From assembly GCF_900637855.1 (NCBI RefSeq), contig NZ_LR134440.1, forward strand, positions 186,001 to 250,000: a DNA stretch of 64,000 nucleotides. Reading direction: 5' to 3'. Position 1 is the first letter of the stretch, and every line of letters begins with the position of its first letter. This DNA comes from Neisseria animaloris. Lineage in GTDB: Bacteria > Pseudomonadota > Gammaproteobacteria > Burkholderiales > Neisseriaceae. Of the stretch, positions 53,191-61,423 are shown piece by piece. The position numbers were made by a program, and so were the translations under genes. The notes under the pieces are model-generated. The model was not told where the DNA came from. It ran no database searches and worked only from the letters and a program-made list of their open reading frames with translations.

Positions 53191-53265
53191 TTCAGACAGG
53201 CATTAAGCAACCCTGCATTTTGCTATCGTTGTTGCGTCGCCTAAAGAAGCGGATGCCTGTCTGAA
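53191..53265. repeat. Inverted pair of TGCCTGTCTGAA (foreign DUS dialect)
   Basis: TTCAGACAGGCA at 53191-53202 and TGCCTGTCTGAA at 53254-53265, 51 bp apart. This 12-mer is the uptake dialect described for N. wadsworthii (TG-wadDUS). The rest of the window uses AGGCCGTCTGAA. Confidence 0.7.
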
Positions 53266-53285
53266 GTGCATTTTAGGACTTGGAT

Positions 53286-53777
53286 ATGCTGGTAAATAAA
53301 AGACAGTTGTCCGAGATTTTAGGCGTTTCCGAAAGATCGTTGACGGAGTGGCAGAAAGAGGGCTTGCCCGTTGCCAGTTACGCCGACAATCGCGGGCAGG
53401 CAAACGAATATGACAGCGGCGACGTTATCCGCTGGATGATTCAGCGCGAATTGGAGCGCCTGAACAAAGAAAAGCCGCGCGATCGGCTCGACAGGCTCAA
53501 AGCAGACGCTATCGAGCTTGATATTAAAGAGCGCACGGGGGAATTGGCCCCCGCTGCATTGTTTGAACGGGTTTGGAGTGATCACATACTGGCCGCCCGT
53601 ACTGAATTTTTAACCATGCCCGATACGCTGGCGACGGAATTAAGTGCGATTTCAGGAATTGAAATCGATCCCGATGCCATTTCTTTGCATATCAACCGCG
53701 CACTGGAAAAACTATCCAATTACGGAGCCGAAGATGACGACGACAGCGCAAGCGACGATGCAGGAGAGGATGGCTGA
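53286..53777 (+). CDS. Terminase small subunit (Nu1 family)
   Basis: 163 residues from ATG 53286 (AGGA 10 bp upstream; a TTG six bases earlier is less likely). N-terminal winged helix MLVNKRQLSEILGVSERSLTEWQKEGLPV, with YDSGDVIRWMIQRELERL, matches lambda Nu1, which binds cos/pac. The C-terminus (EDDDDSASDDAGEDG) is strongly acidic. Overlaps the large subunit by 44 bp. Confidence 0.88.
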   Translation: MLVNKRQLSEILGVSERSLTEWQKEGLPVASYADNRGQANEYDSGDVIRWMIQRELERLNKEKPRDRLDRLKADAIELDIKERTGELAPAALFERVWSDHILAARTEFLTMPDTLATELSAISGIEIDPDAISLHINRALEKLSNYGAEDDDDSASDDAGEDG

Positions 53778-55773
53778 AACCGTTGCCCGCGTGATGCGGC
53801 AAGCGTGCCAAAAATGGCGGCCACCACGCAAAGTGAAAACGCGGGATTGGGCGACTCGATACCGTTATTTGTCGAGTATCGAATCGGCGAGGCCGGGTAA
53901 ATACGTTTTGGGCGTAACGCCGTATCTTGAATGGGAAAACAGCCCGCTTGATGCGCTGGACGACCCTAATGTGCAAGTGGTGTGTTGCCAGAAATCGGCT
54001 CAGGTGGCGTGGACTTCCGGGGTGTTGGGTAATTTTTTAGGTAAAACCATCGCTACCGACCCCAGCCCGATATTGGTTCTATTTCCGAAAGAGGGTGCGG
54101 CCAAAGAATACATGGATGAAAAATTCACCCCTATGGTTGAGGCTACACCGGTATTGCGTGAAAAAATTGACACCCGCTCCCGTGTGCAAGGCCAGCGGCA
54201 GTTGTTTAAACAATTCGGCGGGGGTTTTTTGAAGGTGGTGGGTAGTAACAGTCCTACCAGCGTGAAATCATCGCCCGTCCCGATTGTGTGCGTGGAAGAG
54301 CCGGACGACTGTAACTTAAACCTGCGCGGGCAGGGCGACAGTATCAAGCTGGCGAAAGAGCGCACCAAAACCTACCGCCGCCCCAAAATCGTATTGGGCG
54401 GCACGCCGACTATTGCGGGTGTTTCCACCATTGCCGCCGAAATGGAGCTTTCAGACAAGCGGGTCGGCATGGTTCCGTGCCATGAATGCGGCGAAGCGCA
54501 CGCCTTGAGCTTTGATTATTTGAGCTGCGACGAAGACCCGAACGGCAACCATCCCGTATTCGGCAAAAAATTGCCAGAAACGGCGCATTACACCTGCCCG
54601 CATTGCGGCGCGGTGTGGAACGATATGCAGAAAAACCGCAATGTGAAGCGCGGTTGGTGGCAAGCCACCGCCCCGTTTCACGGTACGGCGGGTTTTTACC
54701 TGAACGAGCTTTACAGCCCGTTTCCCGGCAGTGTGTTTTCGGAGTTAATGAAAAAATGGCTGACCGCCCAGCATGAAATGGATAACGGCGATATCGCCCC
54801 TATGATTGCCTTTGTCAATTCCTCTATCGGCATTCCGTTTGAAATGACCAACGAGGGTATAAAAGAAGACGAATTGGCGGAGCGCGGCGAAGACTACGAA
54901 GAGAACACCGTGCCACGCGGCGGCCTGTTGTTGACGATGGGTGTGGACGTGCAGCATGACCGCTTGGCAATCATTATCCGAGCATGGGGCCGAGGCGAAG
55001 AAAGCTGGTTGGTTTGGTGGGGTGAAGTACACGGCAACACGGTTGACCCGAAATCCGACGTGTGGCGCAAACTGGCCGAGATGATTTTTCAGACGGCCTA
55101 CCGCCATGAAAGCGGAGCCGGTATGAAAATCGCCGCCGTGTCGATAGACAGTTCGGACGGTAACACTTCCGACGCGGTTTACGGATTCGTTCGTGCCTGC
55201 CGTGGTTACAAACACGTTAACGTGATGGCGGTTAAGGGTAGCGTTAACCCTGATAAGGAGGTTTTCAGCAAGGCGCGCGCGATTGACCTTAAGCATAAAA
55301 ACACCAAAGCCGACAAATTCGGCGTGCAGGTGTACAGCGTCGGTGTTTCGCGAGCAAAAGACCTGTTAATCGACGAATACGCCCGCATCAACCTTGAGGG
55401 CAGCGGCGCGGGTCGGATGCATTTTTATAAAGAGGTGCGCCCCGACTATTGCGGCCAGCTTTTAAGCGAAATCAAAGTGCCGAGCCGCATGAACAAGCAT
55501 AAAAAGGTGTGGCAAAAGAAAGTGGGCGTGCGCAATGAAGCGTTGGATTGCGAAGTGTATGCACTTCATGCCGCGCGTTCGTTGGGCACGCATACCATGT
55601 CTGCCGCAAGGTGGGCATTGTATGAAAACGCCTTGCTGCAATCGGAACTATTTGCCGAGCCGAAAGCCGCCGAAGGCGACAGGCCGTCTGAAACGGCTGC
55701 ACCACAAACCGGAAACGGTTATGGGGCAGTGGGCAGGCGGCGCAAGGGTGGAAATTTTGCCACCAATTTTTAA
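53734..55773 (+). CDS. Terminase large subunit (GpA family)
   Basis: 679 residues from ATG 53734 (GGAG upstream). Motor: CQKSAQVAWTSGVLGNFLG (Walker A-like, about 90), IVCVEEPDDCN (Walker B-like, about 187). Two CxxC pairs (CHECGEAH about 248 and CPHCGAVW about 288) form a probable zinc-binding insert. Nuclease domain from about 400: TMGVDVQHDRLAI, VSIDSSDGNTSDAVYGF, NEALDCEVYALHAARSL. It packages DNA into proheads together with the Nu1-like subunit and the portal. An overlap of 44 bp couples the two subunits. Confidence 0.94.
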   Translation: MTTTAQATMQERMAETVARVMRQACQKWRPPRKVKTRDWATRYRYLSSIESARPGKYVLGVTPYLEWENSPLDALDDPNVQVVCCQKSAQVAWTSGVLGNFLGKTIATDPSPILVLFPKEGAAKEYMDEKFTPMVEATPVLREKIDTRSRVQGQRQLFKQFGGGFLKVVGSNSPTSVKSSPVPIVCVEEPDDCNLNLRGQGDSIKLAKERTKTYRRPKIVLGGTPTIAGVSTIAAEMELSDKRVGMVPCHECGEAHALSFDYLSCDEDPNGNHPVFGKKLPETAHYTCPHCGAVWNDMQKNRNVKRGWWQATAPFHGTAGFYLNELYSPFPGSVFSELMKKWLTAQHEMDNGDIAPMIAFVNSSIGIPFEMTNEGIKEDELAERGEDYEENTVPRGGLLLTMGVDVQHDRLAIIIRAWGRGEESWLVWWGEVHGNTVDPKSDVWRKLAEMIFQTAYRHESGAGMKIAAVSIDSSDGNTSDAVYGFVRACRGYKHVNVMAVKGSVNPDKEVFSKARAIDLKHKNTKADKFGVQVYSVGVSRAKDLLIDEYARINLEGSGAGRMHFYKEVRPDYCGQLLSEIKVPSRMNKHKKVWQKKVGVRNEALDCEVYALHAARSLGTHTMSAARWALYENALLQSELFAEPKAAEGDRPSETAAPQTGNGYGAVGRRRKGGNFATNF

Positions 55774-56042
55774 ACAACAGGCGGTCTGAAACTTTGGACT
55801 GGGGGGTTCCCCGATTGCTGTTTCAGACGGCCTCACTTTATAGAGGTTAAGCGTTAACCGTACACCGCCTGAAAAACGCTTTTCTGCTTTTTATTTTTTA
55901 TCTGATTAGGGGCGTTACGGCGTTGCCCCGCCCGTTAATGTAGCGCAGGGATATACCGACCCTGCCGCCTTGATAAATCGGTACAACCAAACAGGCCGTC
56001 TGAACAGCAGATTTCAGACGGCCTGTTGCATTTAACCATGCC
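55774..56042. other. Intergenic spacer with terminator
   Basis: 269 bases with no gene. AGGCGGTCTGAAA and TTTCAGACGGCCT (55781-55833) form an imperfect pair around a GC-rich loop; a perfect DUS hairpin lies at 55990-56027. Confidence 0.55.
55990..56027 (+). terminator. DUS-pair hairpin after terminase
   Basis: AACAGGCCGTCTGAA / TTTCAGACGGCCTGTT around CAGCAGA. Confidence 0.7.
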
Positions 56043-56243
56043 ATGAAACAACAGATTTTAGATTACATCCGCGCCGACCCCGGTTGCACGGTAAGCGGTG
56101 TCAACGGCGCGGTGCGTGATGACAAGAGTTTTTGCGACTGGATATACACCCGCCAAGAAATTGCCGCGCTGGTTTCAGACGGCTTGGTGGAAGAGCGGGA
56201 ATACCGCGGCATCAAAATATTTTATCCGAAAGATACGCCATGA
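56043..56243 (+). CDS. Small winged-helix phage protein
   Basis: 66 residues: MKQQILDYIRADPGCTVSGVNGAVRDDKSFCDWIYTRQEIAALVSDGLVEEREYRGIKIFYPKD. Helix-turn-helix plus a beta-wing (LVEEREYRGIKIFY). Overlaps the next gene by 4 bp (ATGA). One of three small genes inserted between the terminase and the head genes; likely DNA-binding. Confidence 0.7.
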   Translation: MKQQILDYIRADPGCTVSGVNGAVRDDKSFCDWIYTRQEIAALVSDGLVEEREYRGIKIFYPKDTP

Positions 56244-56632
56244 AAGACAACATCAATCCCAATCATTACCGCGCGCAGCCGGTCGAGTGTATCGAGTTTA
56301 CCCAATGGCTTAATTTCTGCCTCGGCAATGCGTTTAAATACATTTGGCGATACAACCAAAAAAACGGCCTTGAGGATTTGAAAAAGGCCGAATGGTATTT
56401 GCAGCGGCAAATCAGCGAAGAGCCGATTTATTCAGAATTGGACGACGATTTGTGGGTTAAAGGTGCGGAGCAGTTGCACGAATGTGATTTCAACGCACAT
56501 CAGGCATCTGCCCTGTTGAATATTTGGGCGTGTGCTTTTAATGATACAGGCAGAGAATTGCCCGCGGCTCTGCGCTGTGTCCGCGAATTGATACACGGGT
56601 ATCCCGATGATGCCGGAGGAAATGAAAAATGA
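56240..56632 (+). CDS. DUF3310 phage protein
   Basis: 130 residues. DUF3310 signature INPNHYRAQPVECIEFTQWLNFCLGNAFKYIWRYNQKNGLEDLKKAEWYLQRQI at the N-terminus. The rest is helical (SALLNIWACAFNDTGRELPAALRCVRELIHGYPDDAGG). These proteins are common in phages as nucleotide-kinase-like or DNA-binding accessories; role not settled. ATGA overlaps at both ends. Confidence 0.85.
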   Translation: MKDNINPNHYRAQPVECIEFTQWLNFCLGNAFKYIWRYNQKNGLEDLKKAEWYLQRQISEEPIYSELDDDLWVKGAEQLHECDFNAHQASALLNIWACAFNDTGRELPAALRCVRELIHGYPDDAGGNEK

Positions 56633-57156
56633 GCAAACGTTGGATTGTAACCGCCCGCGATATTTTTGTCGGCGGAGATATTATCCGCGCCTTTACCAAA
56701 GTGCAGGTGGAAGAAGCGCAGGCGGCCTATCTGGTTGATAAGGGTTTTGCCGTGTATGACGACTTACAAGGCGGAACCATCAGCACAAGGGCTATGAAAG
56801 CGCTGTATGACATCACTCGGTTGTCGGGGTTTGCCGGCAGTTTTGAAGAATTTTCCCAAGCCATGGAAGGTTTGGGGGGCGGCGGACAAGAATCCGGCCA
56901 TGTTCAAGAAGGCTATTACAGTCGCGAAGACTTGGAACGGTTTAACGGCAACCGCCCGTTAGGTAACAGCCAATTCGTTACCGTGTCATGGCCGTCGGCG
57001 TTTAAAACGCGGCCGTTTGCGCAAATTACTGCCGATATAGCCTCTAATTCGGTGCGGCAGTTATATATCCAGAATATAACCGAAACCGGATTCGATTTGG
57101 CGGTTAGCTATGGCGGCGACCTGAAGGGCGTTTGGTATCGCGCTTATGTGAAATGA
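56629..57156 (+). CDS. Phage protein with FI-like start and beta C-terminal domain
   Basis: 175 residues. The N-terminus KRWIVTARDIFVGGDIIRAFTKVQVEEAQAAYLVDKGFA matches the start of the protein at 60914 (RWIITHRDIFAGGEIVKAG). A middle stretch (FSQAMEGLGGGGQESGHV) is a flexible linker. The C-terminal 60 residues FVTVSWPSAFKTRPFAQITADIASNSVRQLYIQNITETGFDLAVSYGG...WYRAYVK look like a small beta-sandwich as in phage fibre or decoration proteins. It could decorate the head. Followed directly by a DUS and the W gene. Confidence 0.65.
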   Translation: MSKRWIVTARDIFVGGDIIRAFTKVQVEEAQAAYLVDKGFAVYDDLQGGTISTRAMKALYDITRLSGFAGSFEEFSQAMEGLGGGGQESGHVQEGYYSREDLERFNGNRPLGNSQFVTVSWPSAFKTRPFAQITADIASNSVRQLYIQNITETGFDLAVSYGGDLKGVWYRAYVK

Positions 57157-57169
57157 GAGGCCGTCTGAA

Positions 57170-57421
57170 ATGAATCAGCAATATACCGTCGAGCTTGAAG
57201 AAGCCCGCGAAATCGTGAAAACGCTGAAACAGGCTTACAAAGATCATATCGGCAGCCGCGGCCTGACCAAGCGTTACAAAATCAAAGACCGCGAAATGGA
57301 ATTTGCCGATGCAGCCGATGTGCTGAAGCAGTTGCGCTTTTGGCAAAACGAAGTGCAAAGGCTGGAAACGGCGGCGGGTGAGCGACCCAGCCGGCCGCGG
57401 CGCATCATTTCGCGTTTTTAG
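57170..57421 (+). CDS. Head-tail joining protein W (gpW-like)
   Basis: 83 residues; in lambda, W closes the portal and prepares tail joining. It is helical and charged: YTVELEEAREIVKTLKQAYKDHIGSRGLTKRYKIKDREMEFADAADVLKQLRFWQNEVQRLE, with basic end RPSRPRRIISRF. Its position between terminase A and portal B agrees with W. The start codon touches a DUS, whose AGG can serve as the ribosome site. Portal ATG follows 9 bp after the stop. Confidence 0.78.
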   Translation: MNQQYTVELEEAREIVKTLKQAYKDHIGSRGLTKRYKIKDREMEFADAADVLKQLRFWQNEVQRLETAAGERPSRPRRIISRF

Positions 57422-57430
57422 GGAAAGATT

Positions 57431-58972
57431 ATGCCAACCAATCAACCAACCGCGCAAAAGCGCGGTTTTTTTGCGCGTATGTTCGGTAAAAAGCCGACGG
57501 AGCCGCCGAAATCAGGCAACCGTCGCAGCTTTGCCGGTGCAAGGCCGTTGGGGTCGCTGCAATCTTGGCAGCCGCAAAACTGGTCGGCCGATGCGCTGGC
57601 GCGTACCGATTTGGACAGATTGCGAGCACGTGCCCGCAGCCTTGCCCGTGATAACGACTATATGCGCAAGTTTTTGCAGATGGTCGAAAACAACATTGTC
57701 GGCCGTGAAGGATTTTCGTTGCAGATGCGCGTGCCGATGGATAACGGCGACAAACCCGACACGTTGGCCAACCGTGCAATCGAAACGGCTTTTTACCGGT
57801 GGGCGCGGTGCGGGGTGTGTGATGTTACCGGCACATTGTCTTTTGCCGATGTGCAGCGGCTGTTGGTTCGTTCGGTTGCCCGCGACGGCGAAGCGTTGGT
57901 GCGGCATATCGGCGGTTTTGAGAACGGCTACGGCTATGCGGTGCAGGTGTTGGATATCGATCGGCTGGATACCGATTACAACCGGCCTGCGCAATACGGA
58001 CAAAACGCCGTGCGTATGGGGGTGGAGTTAAACGAATACAGCCGCCCCGTAGCTTACTGGCTGCGCACCTCCCATCCCGGCGAAAGCCATTTGACGCCGC
58101 AGGTAGAGCAGTTGCGGGACCGGGTGCCGGCCAGTGAAATCAGTCATATCTACCTGCACGACCGCCCCGAACAGCGGCGCGGTTTCCCGTGGGTGGCATC
58201 GGCGATTATCGGCCTGCAAAACTTGGGCGGTTATCAGGAGGCCGCGATTATCGCGGCACGTATCGGTGCGTCGAAGATGGGCTTCTTTAAACAAACCGAA
58301 GAAGCAGACAACTTTTTACCGCCGATTGACGGGCAAGAGCAGGATAACGGCCGCGGCGGGGTGGATTTAATCGATTCCGTGGAACCCGGCACATTCCACG
58401 AATTGCCGCAGGGTTACGACTTTACGCCGTTTAATCCCGACTATCCTCATGCAAACTACGACGCTTTTGTTAAAGCCAGTTTGCGCGGGATTGCCAGCGG
58501 TATGGGTGTAGCCTACCACTCCCTTGCCAACGACCTCGAAGGCGTTAATTTTTCCAGCATCCGCAGCGGCACACTGGAAGAGCGCGACGCATGGATGGCT
58601 TTGCAAAACTGGTTTACCGAAGCGTTTTTGTACGATGTGTTCGACCGTTGGATAGCTGCCGCCCTGTTGAAAGGCGCTATTAAAACCGCCGCGGGCAATG
58701 CGCTGCCTGCCGCTAAGTTGGATAAATTCCGAAACCATCAATGGCAAGGCCGCCGTTGGGCATGGGTTGACCCGTTGAAAGATATCAACGCCCATAAAGA
58801 AGCAGTTGCTTTGAGCGTGAAATCCCGCCGCGCGATTGCCGATGAATTGGGAGTGGATTTTGACGACGTAGTGGCGCAAATCGAACAGGAAAACCAGCTT
58901 TTGGCCGAGAAAGGCATTTCGGTGCAAAGGCCGTCTGAAACCCTAATACAGGAAAACCAAGATGACGAATAA
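57431..58972 (+). CDS. Phage portal protein, lambda B family
   Basis: 513 residues; forms the 12-mer ring at the capsid vertex. Family signatures: RARARSLARDNDYMRKFLQMVENNIVGREGFSLQMRV (about 60-95), DVQRLLVRSVARDGEALVRH, VLDIDRLDTDYN, EISHIYLHDRPEQRRGFPWVASAII (about 230-255), SGMGVAYHSLANDLEGVNFSSIRSGTLEERDAW (about 355-390). Its C-terminus overlaps the protease-capsid gene by 11 bp. Confidence 0.94.
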   Translation: MPTNQPTAQKRGFFARMFGKKPTEPPKSGNRRSFAGARPLGSLQSWQPQNWSADALARTDLDRLRARARSLARDNDYMRKFLQMVENNIVGREGFSLQMRVPMDNGDKPDTLANRAIETAFYRWARCGVCDVTGTLSFADVQRLLVRSVARDGEALVRHIGGFENGYGYAVQVLDIDRLDTDYNRPAQYGQNAVRMGVELNEYSRPVAYWLRTSHPGESHLTPQVEQLRDRVPASEISHIYLHDRPEQRRGFPWVASAIIGLQNLGGYQEAAIIAARIGASKMGFFKQTEEADNFLPPIDGQEQDNGRGGVDLIDSVEPGTFHELPQGYDFTPFNPDYPHANYDAFVKASLRGIASGMGVAYHSLANDLEGVNFSSIRSGTLEERDAWMALQNWFTEAFLYDVFDRWIAAALLKGAIKTAAGNALPAAKLDKFRNHQWQGRRWAWVDPLKDINAHKEAVALSVKSRRAIADELGVDFDDVVAQIEQENQLLAEKGISVQRPSETLIQENQDDE

Positions 58973-60851
58973 AACCGAAAAACCGGATAAATCCAAATTG
59001 CAGAATCAGAGCCGATTTGCCGTGTTTCAGCGCGAAAGTGTGGATACCGAAAAGCGAACCGTGGAAGTAGCATTTTCCAGTGAAGAGCCGGTAGCACGAT
59101 GGTATGGCGACGAAGTGTTGAGCCATGACGCGGGCGCGGTAGATTTAAGCCGTCTGAATGATGGCGGTGCGGTGCTGTTTAACCATGATTGGGATAAGCA
59201 CATCGGCGTAATCGAGCGTGCTTGGATTGATGCCGATAAAAAAGGCCGTGCGCTTATCCGTTTCGGCAACAGCCCGCGTGCCGACGAAAAATGGCAAGAC
59301 GTGCAAGACGGGCTGCTGCGGCATATCAGCGTGGGGTACAGCATTTCCGATCTTAAGCAGAATGTGGAATCTGAAAAGCTGACGTTTACCGCGATGCGCT
59401 GGCAGCCGTATGAAATCAGCTTTGTAACCGTGCCTGCCGATACTACCGTCGGCGTAGGGCGTAGTGTTGACCCTGTGCCGTCTGAACCTGCGGCAACCCC
59501 TGAAAACCCTGTTGATAACCCCGAATCCGATAAAGGAAACAGAAGTATGAACAAAGATCAAAACATCTCAGCGGCTGTTGTGGCAGCCGATCCGAACAAC
59601 ACCGCCGAACGCGGTATGCAAGACGAACGCGCGCGCGTATCCGGCCTGCTGGCCATCGGCCGTGCCTACGAAGCCCACGGCGGCGTTGAAGCGGCAGAAA
59701 AAATCATTGCCGCAGGCGGTAACGAAGCGCAATTACGCGCGGCCATCATGGAAAACATGAAAACCACGCCGACGGTAACTTCCGACGAAATCGGCATGAG
59801 CGAAAACGAAAAACGCGAGTTTAGTTTGCTCCGCGCAATGGATGCGGCGGCAACTAACAATTGGTCGAAAGCCGGCTTGGAACGTGAAGTATCGGAAGAG
59901 TTGGGTAAGCGTTTCGGTCGTAGTGCAACAGGTTTTTTTGTCCCTACGGATTTATTGTCGACCCGTGCTTACAGTAAGGGTACCGCGGCAAACGGCGGCT
60001 ATACCGTGGCAAACGAACTGCGACCGGATATGTTTATCGAAATGTTGCGCAACCGCTTGGCTGTGGCACAGTTGGGTGCGACCGTGCTGGACGGATTGGT
60101 GGGCGATATTACCATTCCGAAGCAGCTTAGCGGCTCCTCTGTAACGTGGGTCGATGAAAACGGCGCAGGTAGCGACAGCAACGCTACTTTCGGCCAAGTT
60201 AGCCTGAAACCGAAAACCGTTACTGCAAACACGGAATTGAGCCGTAAATTTATGCTGCAAAGTTCGCTTTCCGCCGAACAGTTTGCCCGTGCCGAATTGC
60301 TTAAGTCGATGATGCTGGGTATCGACTTGGCGGCGGTTGCCGGCAGCGGTAGCAGCAACCAACCGACAGGCATTCTCAATACCGACGGTATCGGTGCGGT
60401 CGCGATTGATACCAACGGCGGGCCGTTGGAATGGAAACATATTGTGGCTTTGGAAACCCAGATCGCGGCGGCTAATGCCGATTTGGGCGATTTGGCTTAC
60501 CTGACCAACACCAAAGTGCGCGGACAGTTGAAAACCAAACTTAAAGCCGACGGTGTGAGCGGCTATATTTGGCAGGATGGAGAAACCCCCTTGAACGGCT
60601 ACCGTTGCGCGGTATCCAACCAAGTGCCGTCCAACCTGACTAAAGGCAGTACCAACGGTAAGTGCAGCCCGCTGATTTTCGGTAACTGGGCGGATTTGAT
60701 TATCGCGCATTGGGGTGTGTTGGATGTGATTGTCGACCCGTATACCAAGAGCAAACAAGGCGCGGTGGTGATTACTACGTTGCAAGACGTGGATATTGCC
60801 GTGCGCCACGCCGAATCGTTTGCCGCGATTAAAGATATCGTTACCGGCTGA
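58962..60851 (+). CDS. Prohead protease-major capsid protein fusion
   Basis: 629 residues joining two functions usually coded by neighbouring genes. Residues 15-170: HK97-type prohead protease with His75 (LFNHDWDKHIGVIER) and Ser123 (GLLRHISVGYSISD), and RWQPYEISFVTVPAD. Residues about 196-300: helical scaffold-like segment. Residues about 330-629: HK97-fold capsid (VANELRPDMFIEMLRNRLAVAQLGATVLDG, ITIPKQLSGSSVTWVDENGA, LELSRKFMLQSSLSAEQFAR-like region, VIVDPYTKSKQGAVVITTLQDVDIAVRH). An internal ATG at 59547 has a strong ribosome site and is in frame, so capsid alone may also be made. Confidence 0.92.
   Translation: MTNKTEKPDKSKLQNQSRFAVFQRESVDTEKRTVEVAFSSEEPVARWYGDEVLSHDAGAVDLSRLNDGGAVLFNHDWDKHIGVIERAWIDADKKGRALIRFGNSPRADEKWQDVQDGLLRHISVGYSISDLKQNVESEKLTFTAMRWQPYEISFVTVPADTTVGVGRSVDPVPSEPAATPENPVDNPESDKGNRSMNKDQNISAAVVAADPNNTAERGMQDERARVSGLLAIGRAYEAHGGVEAAEKIIAAGGNEAQLRAAIMENMKTTPTVTSDEIGMSENEKREFSLLRAMDAAATNNWSKAGLEREVSEELGKRFGRSATGFFVPTDLLSTRAYSKGTAANGGYTVANELRPDMFIEMLRNRLAVAQLGATVLDGLVGDITIPKQLSGSSVTWVDENGAGSDSNATFGQVSLKPKTVTANTELSRKFMLQSSLSAEQFARAELLKSMMLGIDLAAVAGSGSSNQPTGILNTDGIGAVAIDTNGGPLEWKHIVALETQIAAANADLGDLAYLTNTKVRGQLKTKLKADGVSGYIWQDGETPLNGYRCAVSNQVPSNLTKGSTNGKCSPLIFGNWADLIIAHWGVLDVIVDPYTKSKQGAVVITTLQDVDIAVRHAESFAAIKDIVTG
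59547..60851 (+). CDS. Possible internal start: scaffold-capsid product alone
   Basis: In-frame ATG (residue 196 of the fusion) with AAAGGAAACAGAAGT directly upstream. The product starts MNKDQNISAAVVAADPNNTAERGMQDE and holds the delta/scaffold segment and the capsid domain (434 residues). This gives a way to make many capsid subunits per protease, like the nested genes C and Nu3 of lambda. Inferred from sequence only. Confidence 0.55.
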   Translation: MNKDQNISAAVVAADPNNTAERGMQDERARVSGLLAIGRAYEAHGGVEAAEKIIAAGGNEAQLRAAIMENMKTTPTVTSDEIGMSENEKREFSLLRAMDAAATNNWSKAGLEREVSEELGKRFGRSATGFFVPTDLLSTRAYSKGTAANGGYTVANELRPDMFIEMLRNRLAVAQLGATVLDGLVGDITIPKQLSGSSVTWVDENGAGSDSNATFGQVSLKPKTVTANTELSRKFMLQSSLSAEQFARAELLKSMMLGIDLAAVAGSGSSNQPTGILNTDGIGAVAIDTNGGPLEWKHIVALETQIAAANADLGDLAYLTNTKVRGQLKTKLKADGVSGYIWQDGETPLNGYRCAVSNQVPSNLTKGSTNGKCSPLIFGNWADLIIAHWGVLDVIVDPYTKSKQGAVVITTLQDVDIAVRHAESFAAIKDIVTG

Positions 60852-60864
60852 TTTTCTAACCGTC

Positions 60865-60895
60865 AACAGGCCGTCTGAAATTCAGACGGCCTGTT
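60865..60895 (+). terminator. DUS-pair hairpin after capsid
   Basis: AACAGGCCGTCTGAA / TTCAGACGGCCTGTT with one loop base, between the capsid and FI-like genes. In an operon of late genes it may act under antitermination. Confidence 0.7.
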
Positions 60896-60913
60896 GCGTT
60901 ATGGGAGCATTAA

Positions 60914-61423
60914 ATGATGAATACACGTTGGATTATCACGCATCGCGATATTTTTGCAGGCGGAGAAATAGTTAAAGCCGGAGTGCCTGCCCAAGTGCCT
61001 GATAAGGTAGCGGAGCGGTTGATCGGGCAGATGTTGGCGTTTGAAGTGGCTGAACCGTCTGAAACCGAAGAAACCAAAAAACGCCGTAAAAATCCGCAGC
61101 CTAAAGGCAATCCCGAAGGCGACAAGCAGCCCGAAGGCGGCGAGCAGCCCGAAGGCGACAAGCAGCCCGAAGGCGGCGAGCAGCCCGAAGGCGACAAGCA
61201 GCCCGAAGGCGGCGAGCAGCCCGAAGGCGACAAGCAGCCCGAAGGCGACAAGCAGCCCGAAGGCGACAAGCAGCCCGAAGGCGACAAGCAGCCCGAAGGC
61301 GACAAGCAGCCCGAAGGCGACAAGCAGCCCGAAGGCGACAAGCAGCCCGAAGGCGACAAGCAGCCCGAAGGCGACAAGCAGCCCGAAGGCGACAAGCAGC
61401 CCGAAGGCGGCGAAAATGTTTAA
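60914..61423 (+). CDS. FI-like protein with 16 hexapeptide repeats
   Basis: 169 residues. Residues 1-68: small domain starting MNTRWIITHRDIFAGGEIVKAGVPAQVPDKVAERLIGQMLAFEVAE, related to the N-terminus of the protein at 56629, then a basic stretch (EETKKRRKNPQPKGN). Residues 69-164: sixteen 6-residue units (GDKQPE or GGEQPE), then GGENV. The position between capsid and FII is that of lambda FI, whose sequence is also acidic and variable in length and helps dock terminase on proheads. Overlaps the FII-like gene by 8 bp. The repeat length likely varies between strains. Confidence 0.75.
   Translation: MMNTRWIITHRDIFAGGEIVKAGVPAQVPDKVAERLIGQMLAFEVAEPSETEETKKRRKNPQPKGNPEGDKQPEGGEQPEGDKQPEGGEQPEGDKQPEGGEQPEGDKQPEGDKQPEGDKQPEGDKQPEGDKQPEGDKQPEGDKQPEGDKQPEGDKQPEGDKQPEGGENV
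61118..61405 (+). repeat. 18-bp tandem repeat, 16 units
   Basis: 288 bp. Units alternate GGCGACAAGCAGCCCGAA and GGCGGCGAGCAGCCCGAA three times, then ten copies of the first. Unit length is a multiple of three, so gain or loss keeps the frame. All six frames stay open across it, which makes several false reading frames. Confidence 0.97.

Noticed and set aside
61118..61405. Regular repeats as a possible CRISPR array
   Set aside because: Units are directly adjacent 18-mers without spacers and they encode a hexapeptide in frame.
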